Part shown: one piece after another, positions 23,994 to 32,313 of the stretch | Layout: each line of letters begins with the position of its first letter | How positions within the stretch are numbered: position 1 is the first letter of the stretch | Assembly: GCF_022695985.1 (NCBI RefSeq) | Contig: NZ_JAAPBF010000002.1 | Span: 1-64,000, forward strand | Length of the DNA stretch: 64,000 nt | Reading direction: 5' to 3' | DNA from: Streptomyces sp. NP-1717 | Lineage (GTDB): Bacteria; Actinomycetota; Actinomycetes; Streptomycetales; Streptomycetaceae | Made by a program: the position numbers and the translations under genes | The notes under the pieces: generated by a model | Told to the model about the DNA's origin: nothing | What the model saw: only the letters and a program-made list of their open reading frames with translations | Database searches by the model: none

Positions 23994-24617
23994 TCATGCC
24001 GCGGCGGTGCGGCGCAGCGTGAACCAGAATGTCGGGACCGGGTTCGTGCCGGGCGTCACGTCGGCCAGATCCCACCCAGCGAACCTGGCTGTGAGTTCGT
24101 CCGCGGTGACGCCGGACCACGAGTCGTCAAACGCCCCGGGCCCGTACCCGAACATCAGCAATCGTGCACCGGGGGCGGCACGCTCGGTGAGGCCGGCGGC
24201 GTAGTCGTCGCGGCGGTGCGGTGGAATCCCGCAGTAGCAGCTCAGGTCGAAGAACAGGTCGTACGGGCCGGGCACGCCCACCTCGTCGAGTCGGGTGGCG
24301 TCCCCGCACAGCACCGTGACGTCCGCTCCGGCCGCGTCGGCCTTCTCCCTCGCCTGCCGGACCGCGCGGTCGACCAGGTCGACGGCCGTCACCCGCCAGC
24401 CGTGCCGGGCCAGGTACACCGCGTTGGTCCCGGTCCCGCAGCCGAGTTCGAGCACCCGGCCCGCCATCGGCGCGCCGGGCCCCTCTATCAGGGCCACCAG
24501 CTCGGGCGGCGTGATGCCGCTGTCCCACGGCGGCTTGCCGTCCCGGTAGAAGTCCTCCAACACGCGGCGCACAGCGGCCTCTTGGTCGAGCTCCGCAGCC
24601 GTCCGAGTCTCACTCAT
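23994..24617 (-). CDS. Class I SAM-dependent methyltransferase
   Basis: The 207-residue protein is a stand-alone Rossmann methyltransferase. SAM motifs are VLELGCGTGTNAVYLARHGW, VTAVDLVDRAV (acidic end of the second strand), VLCGDATRLDE and YDLFFDLSCYCGIP. It starts with a short helical tail, FYRDGKPPWDSGITPPELVA, seen in a Streptomyces subgroup near thiopurine S-methyltransferase and tellurite-resistance-like enzymes. The substrate is unknown. ATG 24617 is preceded by GAGGGG. It diverges from a TetR gene with a palindrome between them, so it is probably the repressor's target and may detoxify the inducer. Confidence 0.87.
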   Translation of the reverse strand: MSETRTAAELDQEAAVRRVLEDFYRDGKPPWDSGITPPELVALIEGPGAPMAGRVLELGCGTGTNAVYLARHGWRVTAVDLVDRAVRQAREKADAAGADVTVLCGDATRLDEVGVPGPYDLFFDLSCYCGIPPHRRDDYAAGLTERAAPGARLLMFGYGPGAFDDSWSGVTADELTARFAGWDLADVTPGTNPVPTFWFTLRRTAAA

Positions 24618-24643
24618 CACTACCCCTCAATAAATTAGAGTTC

Positions 24644-24668
24644 ATCTCTAGTGTCTGACTCTAGAGAT
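24644..24668. promoter_or_regulatory. Inverted repeat, candidate operator for the adjacent TetR protein
   Basis: ATCTCTAG (24644-24651) and CTAGAGAT (24661-24668) form perfect 8-base arms around a 9-base spacer. The repeat occupies most of the 62-base gap between the divergent methyltransferase and TetR starts. One protein bound here would cover both promoters, the usual arrangement for an autoregulated TetR pair. Confidence 0.6.
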
Positions 24669-24679
24669 AGACTCCCGGC

Positions 24680-25339
24680 ATGGATGCGGTCAAGGGATCC
24701 GACGGACAGAACATCAAGCGCCCCGACAAGCGGGCCGAGCGCTCGCGGCGTACCCGCGAGAAGATCGTGGTGGCTGCGCGGGAGCTGTTCGACGCGCAGG
24801 GGTACGGTGCGACAAGTCTTCAAGAGGTCGCGGATCGGGCGGGTGTGGCCGTCCAGACCGTGTACTTCGTGTTCCGCAACAAGCGTGCGCTGTTCAAGGA
24901 CGTCGTCGACGCATCCATCGCGGGCGACGTCGAACCGGTCGCCACGATGGACCGCGACTGGTTCCGCGCCGCGTGCGCCGAGCCCACCGCGGCCGGGCAA
25001 CTGCGCGCCCACGTACGGGGCGTACGCGACATCCTCGGCCGTGTCGCCCCGATCGTGCCGTTGATCGCCGCTGCCGCAGCCACGGACCCGGAGATCGCCG
25101 CGCAGTGGCCCGGCCCCGACCCGCGCTACACCGTCCAGCACGCCGCGGCGAAGGCACTGACCTCCAAGCCCGACGCCCGCCCCGACATCGACACCGCTCG
25201 CGCCGCCGACCTGCTCTACGGACTTCTCAGCCCGGAGCTGTACCTGATCTTCGTCCGCGACCGGGGCTGGTCCCCCGGCGCCTGGGAGAAGTGGGCCTGC
25301 ACAGCCCTGATTGCCGAGCTCTGCACCGAACACAAGTAA
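24680..25339 (+). CDS. TetR family transcriptional regulator
   Basis: The 219-residue repressor has a Lys/Arg-rich N-terminus (KRPDKRAERSRRTREKIVVA), then a helix-turn-helix with LFDAQGYGATSLQEVADRAG and the signature VAVQTVYFVFRNKRALFKDV. The C-terminal domain is all-helical, with a Trp-rich end (DRGWSPGAWEKWACTAL). It diverges from the class I methyltransferase gene and probably represses it and itself through the repeat at 24644-24668. After the gene, 263 bases run to the convergent M23-like gene, with a short CGGCTGCGGCT direct repeat but no clear hairpin. Confidence 0.9.
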   Translation: MDAVKGSDGQNIKRPDKRAERSRRTREKIVVAARELFDAQGYGATSLQEVADRAGVAVQTVYFVFRNKRALFKDVVDASIAGDVEPVATMDRDWFRAACAEPTAAGQLRAHVRGVRDILGRVAPIVPLIAAAAATDPEIAAQWPGPDPRYTVQHAAAKALTSKPDARPDIDTARAADLLYGLLSPELYLIFVRDRGWSPGAWEKWACTALIAELCTEHK

Positions 25340-25602
25340 GCCGCCGGCCCTCGGCAGCAACTGCCGAGGCAGGCCCGCGACCGGCTGCGGCTGCGGCTTA
25401 CGGCTGCGGCTGACGGAGACCGACCGGGGCGCTCAACTCCGCCGCACCGTCATCATTGTCGCGAGCGCCGCGGCGGCCGCACGCCCATGACGCGTCGCGC
25501 GAGTACGGGTGGTGGACGCGTGACGGCAGCCGCCGCCCTCACGGCCGTGGCACCGGCGGACACGGGACCGCCGCACCACGTGCCGCGAGGGCGGAAGGGC
25601 CG

Positions 25603-26175
25603 TCAGGCCCGGGTGTTGACGCTTACCGGCGCGGTCCCCGTGTAGGGCGTCCAGCCCTGGAGCGTGGCCGGAAGGCCGACACGGGTGTTGCAGTCGATCA
25701 CCTGGAAATGCAGGTGCGGCGCGGTGGAGGCTCCCGTACTGCCCGACCAGCCGATGATCCGGCCCTGCGGGACCCAGTCACCGGTGTTGAAGATCGCCCT
25801 GTTCAGATGCGCGTAGTGCGTGCACTGGCCGTTGGAGTGCCGGATGATGACCTCGATGCCGTTCTGCCAGTACGGCGACCAGTCCGACACGAGAACCGTG
25901 CCGCCCTGCGCGGCGGACACCTCGTAGTTCGCCGGCAGCCCGAAGTCCCACGCGTACTCGTTGTACGGCCCGGTGTGCGAGTACGTTCCCTCCGGCCCCT
26001 GGGTGACCGTGTACGCCTCTCCCGCCGGGTACGGGAGTTCGTAGTAGTAGTCGACTGCCGCGGCAGGACTTGCCCCGAGCAGGCCCGCCCCCACCGCGAT
26101 CAGCGTGGCGCTCGCGGTGGCTGCCAGGCGGTGCAGGACTCTTCTCGTGCTGAACACAATGCGTCTCCCGTTCAA
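25603..26175 (-). CDS. Secreted M23-like (LytM) domain protein
   Basis: The 190-residue precursor has an Arg-rich Sec signal ending ASPAAA (about residue 41). The mature protein of about 149 residues is a single M23-type beta fold. CTHYAHLN and APHLHFQVID give the central His and the HxH zinc motif. The first motif, normally HxxxD, reads EYAWDF, so the Asp is present but Glu replaces the His. It could be a peptidoglycan endopeptidase with an altered metal site or a non-catalytic cell-wall-binding derivative. Motifs GWSGSTGAST and QGGTVLVSDW are typical of the fold. A second protein of similar plan is encoded 0.5 kb further on. Confidence 0.75.
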   Translation of the reverse strand: MNGRRIVFSTRRVLHRLAATASATLIAVGAGLLGASPAAAVDYYYELPYPAGEAYTVTQGPEGTYSHTGPYNEYAWDFGLPANYEVSAAQGGTVLVSDWSPYWQNGIEVIIRHSNGQCTHYAHLNRAIFNTGDWVPQGRIIGWSGSTGASTAPHLHFQVIDCNTRVGLPATLQGWTPYTGTAPVSVNTRA

Positions 26176-26461
26176 TTGCCGGACGTAAATCGCCTTGAGC
26201 GTGTCATCAAATGGCTTGCGTTGAAAGGCATTTGGTGGACCGAATTATCGCGGCCCTGCCGGGAGTGTCACTTGCAGGAAATCGGGCGAGTTCCGGAACT
26301 GGATCAACTCCCCGGCAGATCTGCAGAACGCCTGACATAACGGCCCCTATTTTCACGATCCGGGCTGCTGCCTGATGAAAGGACACACGGTGACACGCGA
26401 GGTCAGGCGTCACGTGTGCCTGAACTCGTCGGGTCCTGGGAGACGAAAGGGTGAAGGCCTC

Positions 26462-26704
26462 ATGTCCCATCTGCTCGAAGTGTCCGACCAGCCCAGGCCG
26501 GAAACATTCCGCCTCGATAAATTCCAGTTGGTGGCGATGCCAGAGCGACCGATACACGGTCTTTCATTTCTTCGATCGAACGTGCCGCCTTGGCCATCAC
26601 CCAGATGGTGTCCTCACCCACTCCCAGAAGCGACAAGGCGCGGCATCGCGACCCGCCGGCCTCGCCGGCGATGTGGGCGTGACCTATTGGACGACAATTT
26701 CTAG
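26462..26704 (+). CDS. Doubtful small ORF
   Basis: ATG 26462 follows AAGGGTGAAGG at a usable distance and opens MSHLLEVSDQPRPETFRLDK. The first 40 residues look protein-like, but the rest becomes an Arg/Pro-rich shadow-type sequence, and the end overlaps the terminal bases of the minus-strand gene next to it. The leader-like start could suggest a short peptide precursor, but no modification enzyme lies nearby. I list it only because nothing else occupies 26176-26700. Confidence 0.22.
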   Translation: MSHLLEVSDQPRPETFRLDKFQLVAMPERPIHGLSFLRSNVPPWPSPRWCPHPLPEATRRGIATRRPRRRCGRDLLDDNF

Positions 26705-27399
26705 CAGGCTTGTTGCGGACCGGAGTTGAGAGTGCCTACGCGGCCTACGGAGGTCTCGTCGGAGAGGCCGGTGCCCGCCGGCCGGGCAATGAAGCAGGAG
26801 TACTTCGTCTTGTTGATCACCTCCAGATGGATGTGGGCACCGGTGTCGCCGTTCACCTGGTAGCAGGAGGAGTAGCGGAACCTGCCGGTCTGGCCGAGCC
26901 GGGTCCAGGGGCCGACGGTGGCGCCGACGCTGATCGCGTCGGGCTTCTGGTCGACGTGCATGACGTCGGCACGGCCCACGACGGCACCCGTCGCACCGTC
27001 GCTGGCCTCCAGCCCGATGCGCCAGCCCCCGTCCGCGAGGTTGCCCGTGGCGCAGCCGGGGGTGACGGTCACCACCTTCACGGTCACCGGGTTGCCCGCC
27101 GAGGTCTTGCTGCCGAACGGGGAGACGACCGTGGCGCCGGGGTTCTGATAGATGTCCACCGACCAGTCGTTGAGGTAGCCCCAGTTGGAGAAGACCCGGT
27201 GGTGGGAGGAGGGCGGTGTCTGCCCGAACCGGTCCCACAGGGAGGGGCCTTGGACAGGCGGGTAGACCGCGACGGTGTCGGCGGCCTGCGCCCGCGCGGG
27301 CCGGGTCTCCTGCGCCTGGCTGATCGGAGCGGTCAGCAGGACGGCGGTGGCGGACAGTACGGACACGATCGCTGGACGAGCGGCGCGACGGGGTGGCAT
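26701..27399 (-). CDS. Secreted protein with degenerate M23-like fold
   Basis: From ATG 27399 the 232-residue precursor has a Sec signal (MPPRRAARPAIVSVLSATAV, ending about ISQAQ). The mature part has WGYLNDWSVDIYQNPGATVV, the position of the M23 first motif with Asp in place of His. RADVMHVDQ follows, and near the end GAHIHLEVIN keeps an HxH. Four or five Cys suggest disulfides. The plan parallels the 25603-26175 protein with weak identity. A carbohydrate- or wall-binding role is as likely as hydrolysis. An in-frame start at 27480 would put charged residues before the signal and has no ribosome site. Confidence 0.7.
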   Translation of the reverse strand: MPPRRAARPAIVSVLSATAVLLTAPISQAQETRPARAQAADTVAVYPPVQGPSLWDRFGQTPPSSHHRVFSNWGYLNDWSVDIYQNPGATVVSPFGSKTSAGNPVTVKVVTVTPGCATGNLADGGWRIGLEASDGATGAVVGRADVMHVDQKPDAISVGATVGPWTRLGQTGRFRYSSCYQVNGDTGAHIHLEVINKTKYSCFIARPAGTGLSDETSVGRVGTLNSGPQQAC

Positions 27400-28118
27400 G
27401 GGGACTCCGCGGTGAGAAGTGGGGGCAGAGCGACGCATCAGCCAACCACTCAGCCCCCGGGCGGGACATCCCCCGAACAACCCATAGGGAGTACCAACTC
27501 GCGGCAGCTAAGGGTTTGTTAGTGGTGGGCCGTAAGACCCCCGGTCACGCTCGGAAGTGAGGGAGAGAATCACGACCAGGATGGTCCCCGATCAGGAGTA
27601 GGCCGGACAACAGGTGGGCGACGCGCGGGCATTCGTAGCCTGCGTCAGCACGATCAGGATCTCCGGATCGCCCGCGGCCCACTGGCGTGCGGCGACGAGC
27701 CGTCCGGAATCGGCGGGTGAAAGGGCGCACCAAAGCGACAACAGGGACTCCCTTGTGCTTCTCGGTCTTCAGCACTGAGGAGCTGCACCGGGGCCCTGCC
27801 CTTATCCGGCTGTCGCACTGCGACCACCCGTACGGGACGGCAACTACCCCTGAAGCCCGGTCGGTCCGGAGCCACGATGAGCCCTACGCAACGAAGACGA
27901 CCGGAGATCGTGTCCGGTTTGCGCGTCCGTCCCGGCGAGATAACGGCGGGGGCCGCCCGGAGAACCACCCGAGGCGGGAGATCGTCTTTACCGGCCGCCG
28001 CCGAGTTGGCCGTACGAGCTCTGAGCTGTGGCCACGCGTCGCGGATATGTTCCTGATGCCTTCGGTACGCTCTCCGAGGCTCGGATCGTGAGCTGATGGT
28101 GTGTCGGGGAGGACGAAC
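27400..28118. other. 719-base stretch without a supportable gene
   Basis: Several short frames occur on both strands (for example 27545-27775 minus and 27687-28091 plus), but they are Arg-rich, lack ribosome sites and match nothing I know. The last part must hold the promoter of the 28119 gene, whose GGGGAGG is at 28107-28112. I see no repeat, tRNA or CRISPR pattern. It separates the accessory genes from the lipopeptide cluster. Confidence 0.5.
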
Positions 28119-28616
28119 GTGTCCGGTGGGCGGCTCGACTCGGAGTGGGTGCGAGGTTGGTGTGAGCAGACTTCAGCTGCACTCGAGACCTTGATGTCAT
28201 CGTTTCTGCGGACGCATGGGTTCCCGCCCGGCGAGAACGCCGTCATCCTCGCCACCGATGCGAGCAGCGAGGCGACGGACGCGCTTGTGGACCTGACGCC
28301 GATTCCCTCGGACCTCACCACCCTTTACTGGGTGATTGGCGAAGTCTCCTTGCCTGATGTCGAGCACGGATACTTCATCCACTCGGCCTCGACGGCCGCC
28401 GACCAGTTCCGCGAATACGGCTCCGTTCAGGTTGATGACGATCCGTCGGCCATCGTGTTCGCCAGTGACGGTGGTGGCCATCTCTTCGCAGTGGCAGGCA
28501 GTGGCCGAGTCTGGAGGTCGACCACGGCATCCTGGTCCGACGGGTTCGAGGTTGCCGCGGAGTCCGTCCAAGGGTTCCTCGAACAGGTCGGTCACAGGGT
28601 GGCCGACCGGAACTGA
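28119..28616 (+). CDS. Hypothetical protein, SUKH-like size and style
   Basis: GTG 28119 has GGGGAGG 6 bases upstream and gives 165 residues; GTG 28101 would place the start before that site. The protein is acidic and soluble, with FGSDG-like text (IVFASDGGGHLFAVAGSGRV followed by WRSTTASW) reminiscent of the strand pair in SMI1/KNR4 immunity proteins. The N-terminal half does not match well. I do not assign a function. It is the last plus-strand gene before the minus-strand lipopeptide cluster and ends 40 bases from the convergent exporter gene. Confidence 0.65.
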   Translation: MSGGRLDSEWVRGWCEQTSAALETLMSSFLRTHGFPPGENAVILATDASSEATDALVDLTPIPSDLTTLYWVIGEVSLPDVEHGYFIHSASTAADQFREYGSVQVDDDPSAIVFASDGGGHLFAVAGSGRVWRSTTASWSDGFEVAAESVQGFLEQVGHRVADRN

Positions 28617-28656
28617 CCGATCAGTGACATGCGCGCAGCGTCCGCTTCCGTGCGTC

Positions 28657-29517
28657 TCAGGCTTCGGGGTTCCGCGTGAAGGCCCATGCGGACACAGTCA
28701 TCAGCACCACGATCAGAGCGATGCTCGACACCAGCGCGGCGGCCACCGCGCCGCCCGGCTCCCAGCCGAGCGCGAGGTGGCGCGATCCCTCCACGGCGTA
28801 CGTCACCGGGTTCACCCTCGCCACCGCGCCCAGCCAGCCGGGCAGGATCTCGGTGGGAACGAAGGCGCTGGACGCGAACATCAGCGGGAAGCTGACGAAG
28901 AAGCCGACGCTGGCGAGGACGTCAACCTTGCGCAGCCAGACCGCGAGCGCGATGAAGATCCAGATGAGGGACCAGATCACCACCAGCGAGAGCAGCGCCG
29001 CGCCCACCAGCCCCCCGACCCCGCCGGAACAGCTGTAGCCGAACAGCAGGGAGGCGCCGGCGATCAGAATGACGAGGTGGACGACGGAGCGGGTGAGGTC
29101 GGCGAGCGACCGGGCGACGAGGGTGAGCATCAGAGTGAGGGGCAGGACGCGAAAGCGGCGGACCATGCCGCTCTCGATGTCACGCAGGAGCCCGACGCCG
29201 GCCCCCTGTGCCATTCCGATGCCGGTCGTGACCAGCAGCGCGGGCAGGAGGAAGTCGATGTAGTCAACCTGTCGGGGCAGTATGGCCGGGGTCGCCATAC
29301 TGCCGAAGATCTGACTGAACAGGGTGAGCATGATGAGCGGCTGGGCGATACCGGCGAGGATGATCCGGTGGTCGGCGTAGACGATGCGAAGCTGCCGCAG
29401 CGTGAGCACCCACAGTTGCAGCGCCATGCCGCTGCCGCTCCACAGCGGTCCGGACCGTGACGGGGCTTCGCCGCGTGGTGCGGTCCGCGCCGCCTCCCGG
29501 GTCGGTACGGAGGTCAT
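28657..29517 (-). CDS. ABC-2 type exporter permease (DrrB-like)
   Basis: The 286-residue membrane protein has a soluble N-terminal tail of about 35 residues and six hydrophobic segments. It carries the DrrB/NodJ-type region LASVGFFVSFPLMFASSAFV followed by PTEILPGWLGAVARVNPVTY, which contains the conserved PxxxLP and NPVTY motifs. Together with the ATPase in the overlapping upstream gene (ATGA, 29514-29517) it would export the lipopeptide and give self-resistance. In daptomycin and A54145 clusters a similar pair (DptM/DptN type) lies beside the NRPS genes. It is the last gene of the cluster. Confidence 0.9.
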   Translation of the reverse strand: MTSVPTREAARTAPRGEAPSRSGPLWSGSGMALQLWVLTLRQLRIVYADHRIILAGIAQPLIMLTLFSQIFGSMATPAILPRQVDYIDFLLPALLVTTGIGMAQGAGVGLLRDIESGMVRRFRVLPLTLMLTLVARSLADLTRSVVHLVILIAGASLLFGYSCSGGVGGLVGAALLSLVVIWSLIWIFIALAVWLRKVDVLASVGFFVSFPLMFASSAFVPTEILPGWLGAVARVNPVTYAVEGSRHLALGWEPGGAVAAALVSSIALIVVLMTVSAWAFTRNPEA

Positions 29518-30461
29518 ACGGGCTCCTGAACTGAAGTCTGTGCGCCGTCACCGATCAGGGCCAGGTACACGTCGTCCAGCGACGGTTCGCGGTAGCGGAT
29601 CTCCGCGACCTCCTGGCCGGCCGCGTCCAGCAGCCGCACCACGACGGCCAGTTCCGTGGAGGCGACCGCCGGCACGCTCACCGAGCGGTCGTCGTGGTCG
29701 ACGGTGGGCCGCAGTCCGCCGGTCGCCAGCGTGCGGGCGGCCTCGTCCGGGGTGCAGTCACCCGCGAGCCGCAGGAATACCGACCCCGTACAGGTGCTGC
29801 CCTTGAGCTCGGCGGCCGTACCGGAGGCGATGACCTGCCCTTCGCCGAGGACGGTGATCCGGTCGGAGAGCCGGTCGGCCTCGTCCAGGTACTGCGTGGT
29901 GAGCAGGACGGTCGTCCCCGCGGCTGTCAGCTCCTCGACCATGTGCCACAGGGAGCGCCTGCTGGGCAGATCGAGGCCGGTGGTCGGCTCGTCCAGAAAG
30001 AGCACGTCCGGCCGGGAGACGAGCCCGATGGCCAGGTCCAGGCGCCTGCGCATGCCGCCCGAGTAGGTCCTGGCCGGACGGTTCGCGGCGTGCGTCAGAT
30101 CAAAGGCCTCGATCAGGTCGGCGGCACGCTGCCGCGCCTGTCGCCGGGTGGCACCGCTGAGCCGGGCCACCAGGACGAGGTTCCCGGTGCCCGAGAGCGC
30201 CTCGTCCAGCGCGGCGAACTGCCCGGTGACGCCGATCCTGCCGCGGACCGAGCGCGGGTCGCGGGCCACATCGAAGCCGGCGACCTCCGCGCTGCCCGAT
30301 GTGAGCGGGTACAGCGTGGACAGCACGTTGATCAGGGTGGTCTTCCCGGCGCCGTTGTGGCCCAGCAGGCCCAGCACCTCGCCGCGGGACACTTCCAGGT
30401 CCACGCCACGCAGGGCGTGGACCTGGCCGAACCGCTTGTGGATTCCCGTTGTTCGAATCAT
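29514..30461 (-). CDS. ABC exporter ATPase (DrrA-like)
   Basis: The 315-residue ATPase has Walker A GHNGAGKTT, signature YSGGMRRRLD, Walker B VLFLDEPTTGLD and switch text LLTTQYLDEADRL, all in the DrrA form. The C-terminal extension of about 90 residues ends EIRYREPSLDDVYLALIG, the DrrA-type assembly motif. ATG 30461 follows GAGAGGGG and lies 13 bases after the AsnO-like gene. Its product pairs with the permease at 28657-29517. Substrate assignment to the cluster's peptide is by context. Confidence 0.92.
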   Translation of the reverse strand: MIRTTGIHKRFGQVHALRGVDLEVSRGEVLGLLGHNGAGKTTLINVLSTLYPLTSGSAEVAGFDVARDPRSVRGRIGVTGQFAALDEALSGTGNLVLVARLSGATRRQARQRAADLIEAFDLTHAANRPARTYSGGMRRRLDLAIGLVSRPDVLFLDEPTTGLDLPSRRSLWHMVEELTAAGTTVLLTTQYLDEADRLSDRITVLGEGQVIASGTAAELKGSTCTGSVFLRLAGDCTPDEAARTLATGGLRPTVDHDDRSVSVPAVASTELAVVVRLLDAAGQEVAEIRYREPSLDDVYLALIGDGAQTSVQEPV

Positions 30462-30474
30462 GGTGGTGCCCCTC

Positions 30475-31434
30475 TCAGTCGAGCACGTGGCCGAGCGGGG
30501 CGCGCAGCACGCGGGAGCGCCGGTGGTTGAGATGGATGAAGGTGCGGTGCAGCCAGCGGTCACCGCCGTCGTAACGCGGGACGAACGCCGTACGGCCGTG
30601 CAGGGCCACCCGGTTGTCCAGCACGGCGAGGTCCCCGGCGACCAGACGCACCGACTCGGCGACCGTGTCCAGGCATCGTTCCAGGACGCGCGCGGCCCGC
30701 TCGGCCTCGTCGTCGACAGGGCGGGTGGCGTGGAAGTCGACCCGCACGTCCGGGTCGTCGGGGTCCCCGGTCAGGATCGGGTGCGGTTTGGCCGCGCCCT
30801 CCGGCTGCCCGAAGGAGGGTGGCGGGTCGGTGAGGAAGCGCGGCTGGCGCAGCACTTCCCGCGTCCGGTCGTCCAGCCCCTCGACGGCCCTGCGCACCGA
30901 GGCGGTGCGCAGCCCGGCGGTGGACTCGTGGTCGCTGCGTACGCACAGCAGGGTGACGTAGTCGGGGCGCCGCGGGTGGAAGGCGTTCTCCGTGTGGAGG
31001 GCGAGCACGGTGGATCCGGCGTTGCTCTGCTGGGCCTCCTGGCCCGGCACGGGGACCACGTTCTGGACCAAGGCGCCGGATTTCTCGTTCCGGAAGGCGA
31101 TGAGCTCACCCAACTCCATGGAGACCGCGCTGATCACCGACGCGCTCAGGGTGGCGGCCCGTTCGACGGAGTCGGACTCGACCGGCGTCGGCGGTACGTC
31201 GTCCGCGCCGGGCAGGTTGCGCAGCAGCAGCACGCCGTCGGGGCCGGGGTCGTGCCGGAAGGTGCGCAGGCGCTCGCGCAGCCGCGTGGGCAGCCGGCAG
31301 GAGGCGCTGCGGCAGGCCGCCAGCCAGCTCAGCTCGTCCACCAGCGCCGGTCTGGTCTCGGAGAGTCGCGTGGCGAGCCCGCGCAGGCCGGTACTCTCCT
31401 CATGGGTCAGCGCGAAGGTGCTCTCGGGCATCAT
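30475..31434 (-). CDS. AsnO/VioC-type Fe(II)/2-oxoglutarate amino acid hydroxylase
   Basis: The 319-residue oxygenase belongs to the clavaminate synthase-like group that hydroxylates free Asn or Arg at C3. The metal triad is His147 and Glu149 in LALHTENAFHPRRPD and His279 in VALHGRTAFVPRYDG. These are the HTE and distal-His contexts of AsnO of the CDA cluster and of VioC. RWLHRTF supplies the Arg for 2-oxoglutarate. In CDA, AsnO makes 3-hydroxy-Asn, and A54145 also contains hydroxy-Asn. The fourth module of NRPS-2 has an Asn/Asp-type pocket followed by an epimerase, the CDA position of hydroxy-Asn. The start overlaps the FkbM stop (ATGA). Confidence 0.88.
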   Translation of the reverse strand: MMPESTFALTHEESTGLRGLATRLSETRPALVDELSWLAACRSASCRLPTRLRERLRTFRHDPGPDGVLLLRNLPGADDVPPTPVESDSVERAATLSASVISAVSMELGELIAFRNEKSGALVQNVVPVPGQEAQQSNAGSTVLALHTENAFHPRRPDYVTLLCVRSDHESTAGLRTASVRRAVEGLDDRTREVLRQPRFLTDPPPSFGQPEGAAKPHPILTGDPDDPDVRVDFHATRPVDDEAERAARVLERCLDTVAESVRLVAGDLAVLDNRVALHGRTAFVPRYDGGDRWLHRTFIHLNHRRSRVLRAPLGHVLD

Positions 31435-32273
31435 GCGGGGTCGTCCTCCACTGGGCCTCGGCGCCCGGCGCCGTCCTGGCCGGTCGAATGCGTACTGTCT
31501 CGGTGGGCGAAGAGCGAGTGCCGGTCGCTGCCGGCCAGGTCCTCCTCCTGGCCGCTCGCCACGTGGAAGCCGCGGCGCCGCAGCGCCGCGGTCACGCCGG
31601 CGAGCCGGCCCGCGGTCGGGCCCGCGGGGTCGTCGTGCACCTCCATCACGATCTGCCGGACGAGCGGCCAGTGCCGGTCCTCGATGCCGTGCAGCACTTG
31701 CGTCTCGCCGCGCTGGACATCGATCTTGAGTACATCGATCCGGTCGACCGGGTGCTCGTCGAGCACCGCCGACAGCGGGCGCAGCGTGCAGCGGACCGGG
31801 TGCTCGCGGAAGCGGTGGTCGAGAAGCTCGTCGAGCAGCTGGAGCGCTTCCGGCGGCTGTCTCGCGGAGACCACGCGTTGTCTGACGAACGCCTTCTCGC
31901 CCGCGGTGTCCGCGAACGCCCTGCGTGTGGACATCGTGGAGTAGCCGGGGTAGTGGGTGAATTCCGTCTCCTGCTCGCTCTCTGCCAGTCCGTACGGGAA
32001 GACCCGGGTCCGCGCGGAGTGCCGCCGCGTGTTCTCGCGCAGCAGGTCGAAGACGGGCAGGATGGGCTCGAAGGCGAAGACCCGCGCACGCGGACGCTCG
32101 GAGAGGACGAAGAGGCTGTACATGCCGATGTTCGCGCCGACGTCGAAGACCACCGGTGCCTCGGGCAGCAGGAGCCCGGGCGGCTGATACACACGCCGGG
32201 TGAAGATCTCGTCGTAGAGCAGCTCCGTCTCGTGCGGGTTGACGCCTTTCACGTCGGTGAGTGAGATGTTCAT
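31431..32273 (-). CDS. FkbM family methyltransferase
   Basis: The 280-residue SAM-dependent O-methyltransferase has VVFDVGANIGMYSLFVLSER (motif I), RVFAFEPILPVFDLL (motif II) and DVLKIDVQRGETQVL (the LKIDVEG-type FkbM motif). FkbM enzymes methylate hydroxyls of natural products. A54145 contains 3-methoxy-Asp, and its cluster has a comparable oxygenase/methyltransferase pair. Here the gene sits between the SyrP-like and AsnO-like oxygenases, so O-methylation of a beta-hydroxy-Asp or -Asn is the simplest proposal. The C-terminal 20 residues are polar and probably disordered. Confidence 0.88.
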   Translation of the reverse strand: MNISLTDVKGVNPHETELLYDEIFTRRVYQPPGLLLPEAPVVFDVGANIGMYSLFVLSERPRARVFAFEPILPVFDLLRENTRRHSARTRVFPYGLAESEQETEFTHYPGYSTMSTRRAFADTAGEKAFVRQRVVSARQPPEALQLLDELLDHRFREHPVRCTLRPLSAVLDEHPVDRIDVLKIDVQRGETQVLHGIEDRHWPLVRQIVMEVHDDPAGPTAGRLAGVTAALRRRGFHVASGQEEDLAGSDRHSLFAHRDSTHSTGQDGAGRRGPVEDDPA

Positions 32274-32313
32274 GGGCTCCGCTTCCTTGGGGCTTTCGGG
32301 GGCGCTTCGGGGG

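Noticed and set aside
25370-25425. CGGCTGCGGCT direct repeats after the TetR gene
   Set aside because: Only two to three copies of a low-complexity GC string; no evidence for a functional repeat or attachment site.
26207-26557. 116-codon minus-strand frame with scattered Cys and His
   Set aside because: No motif, no start site; overlaps another weak frame on the other strand.
27545-28091. Several short frames on both strands
   Set aside because: Arg-rich shadow composition, no ribosome sites and no family resemblance.
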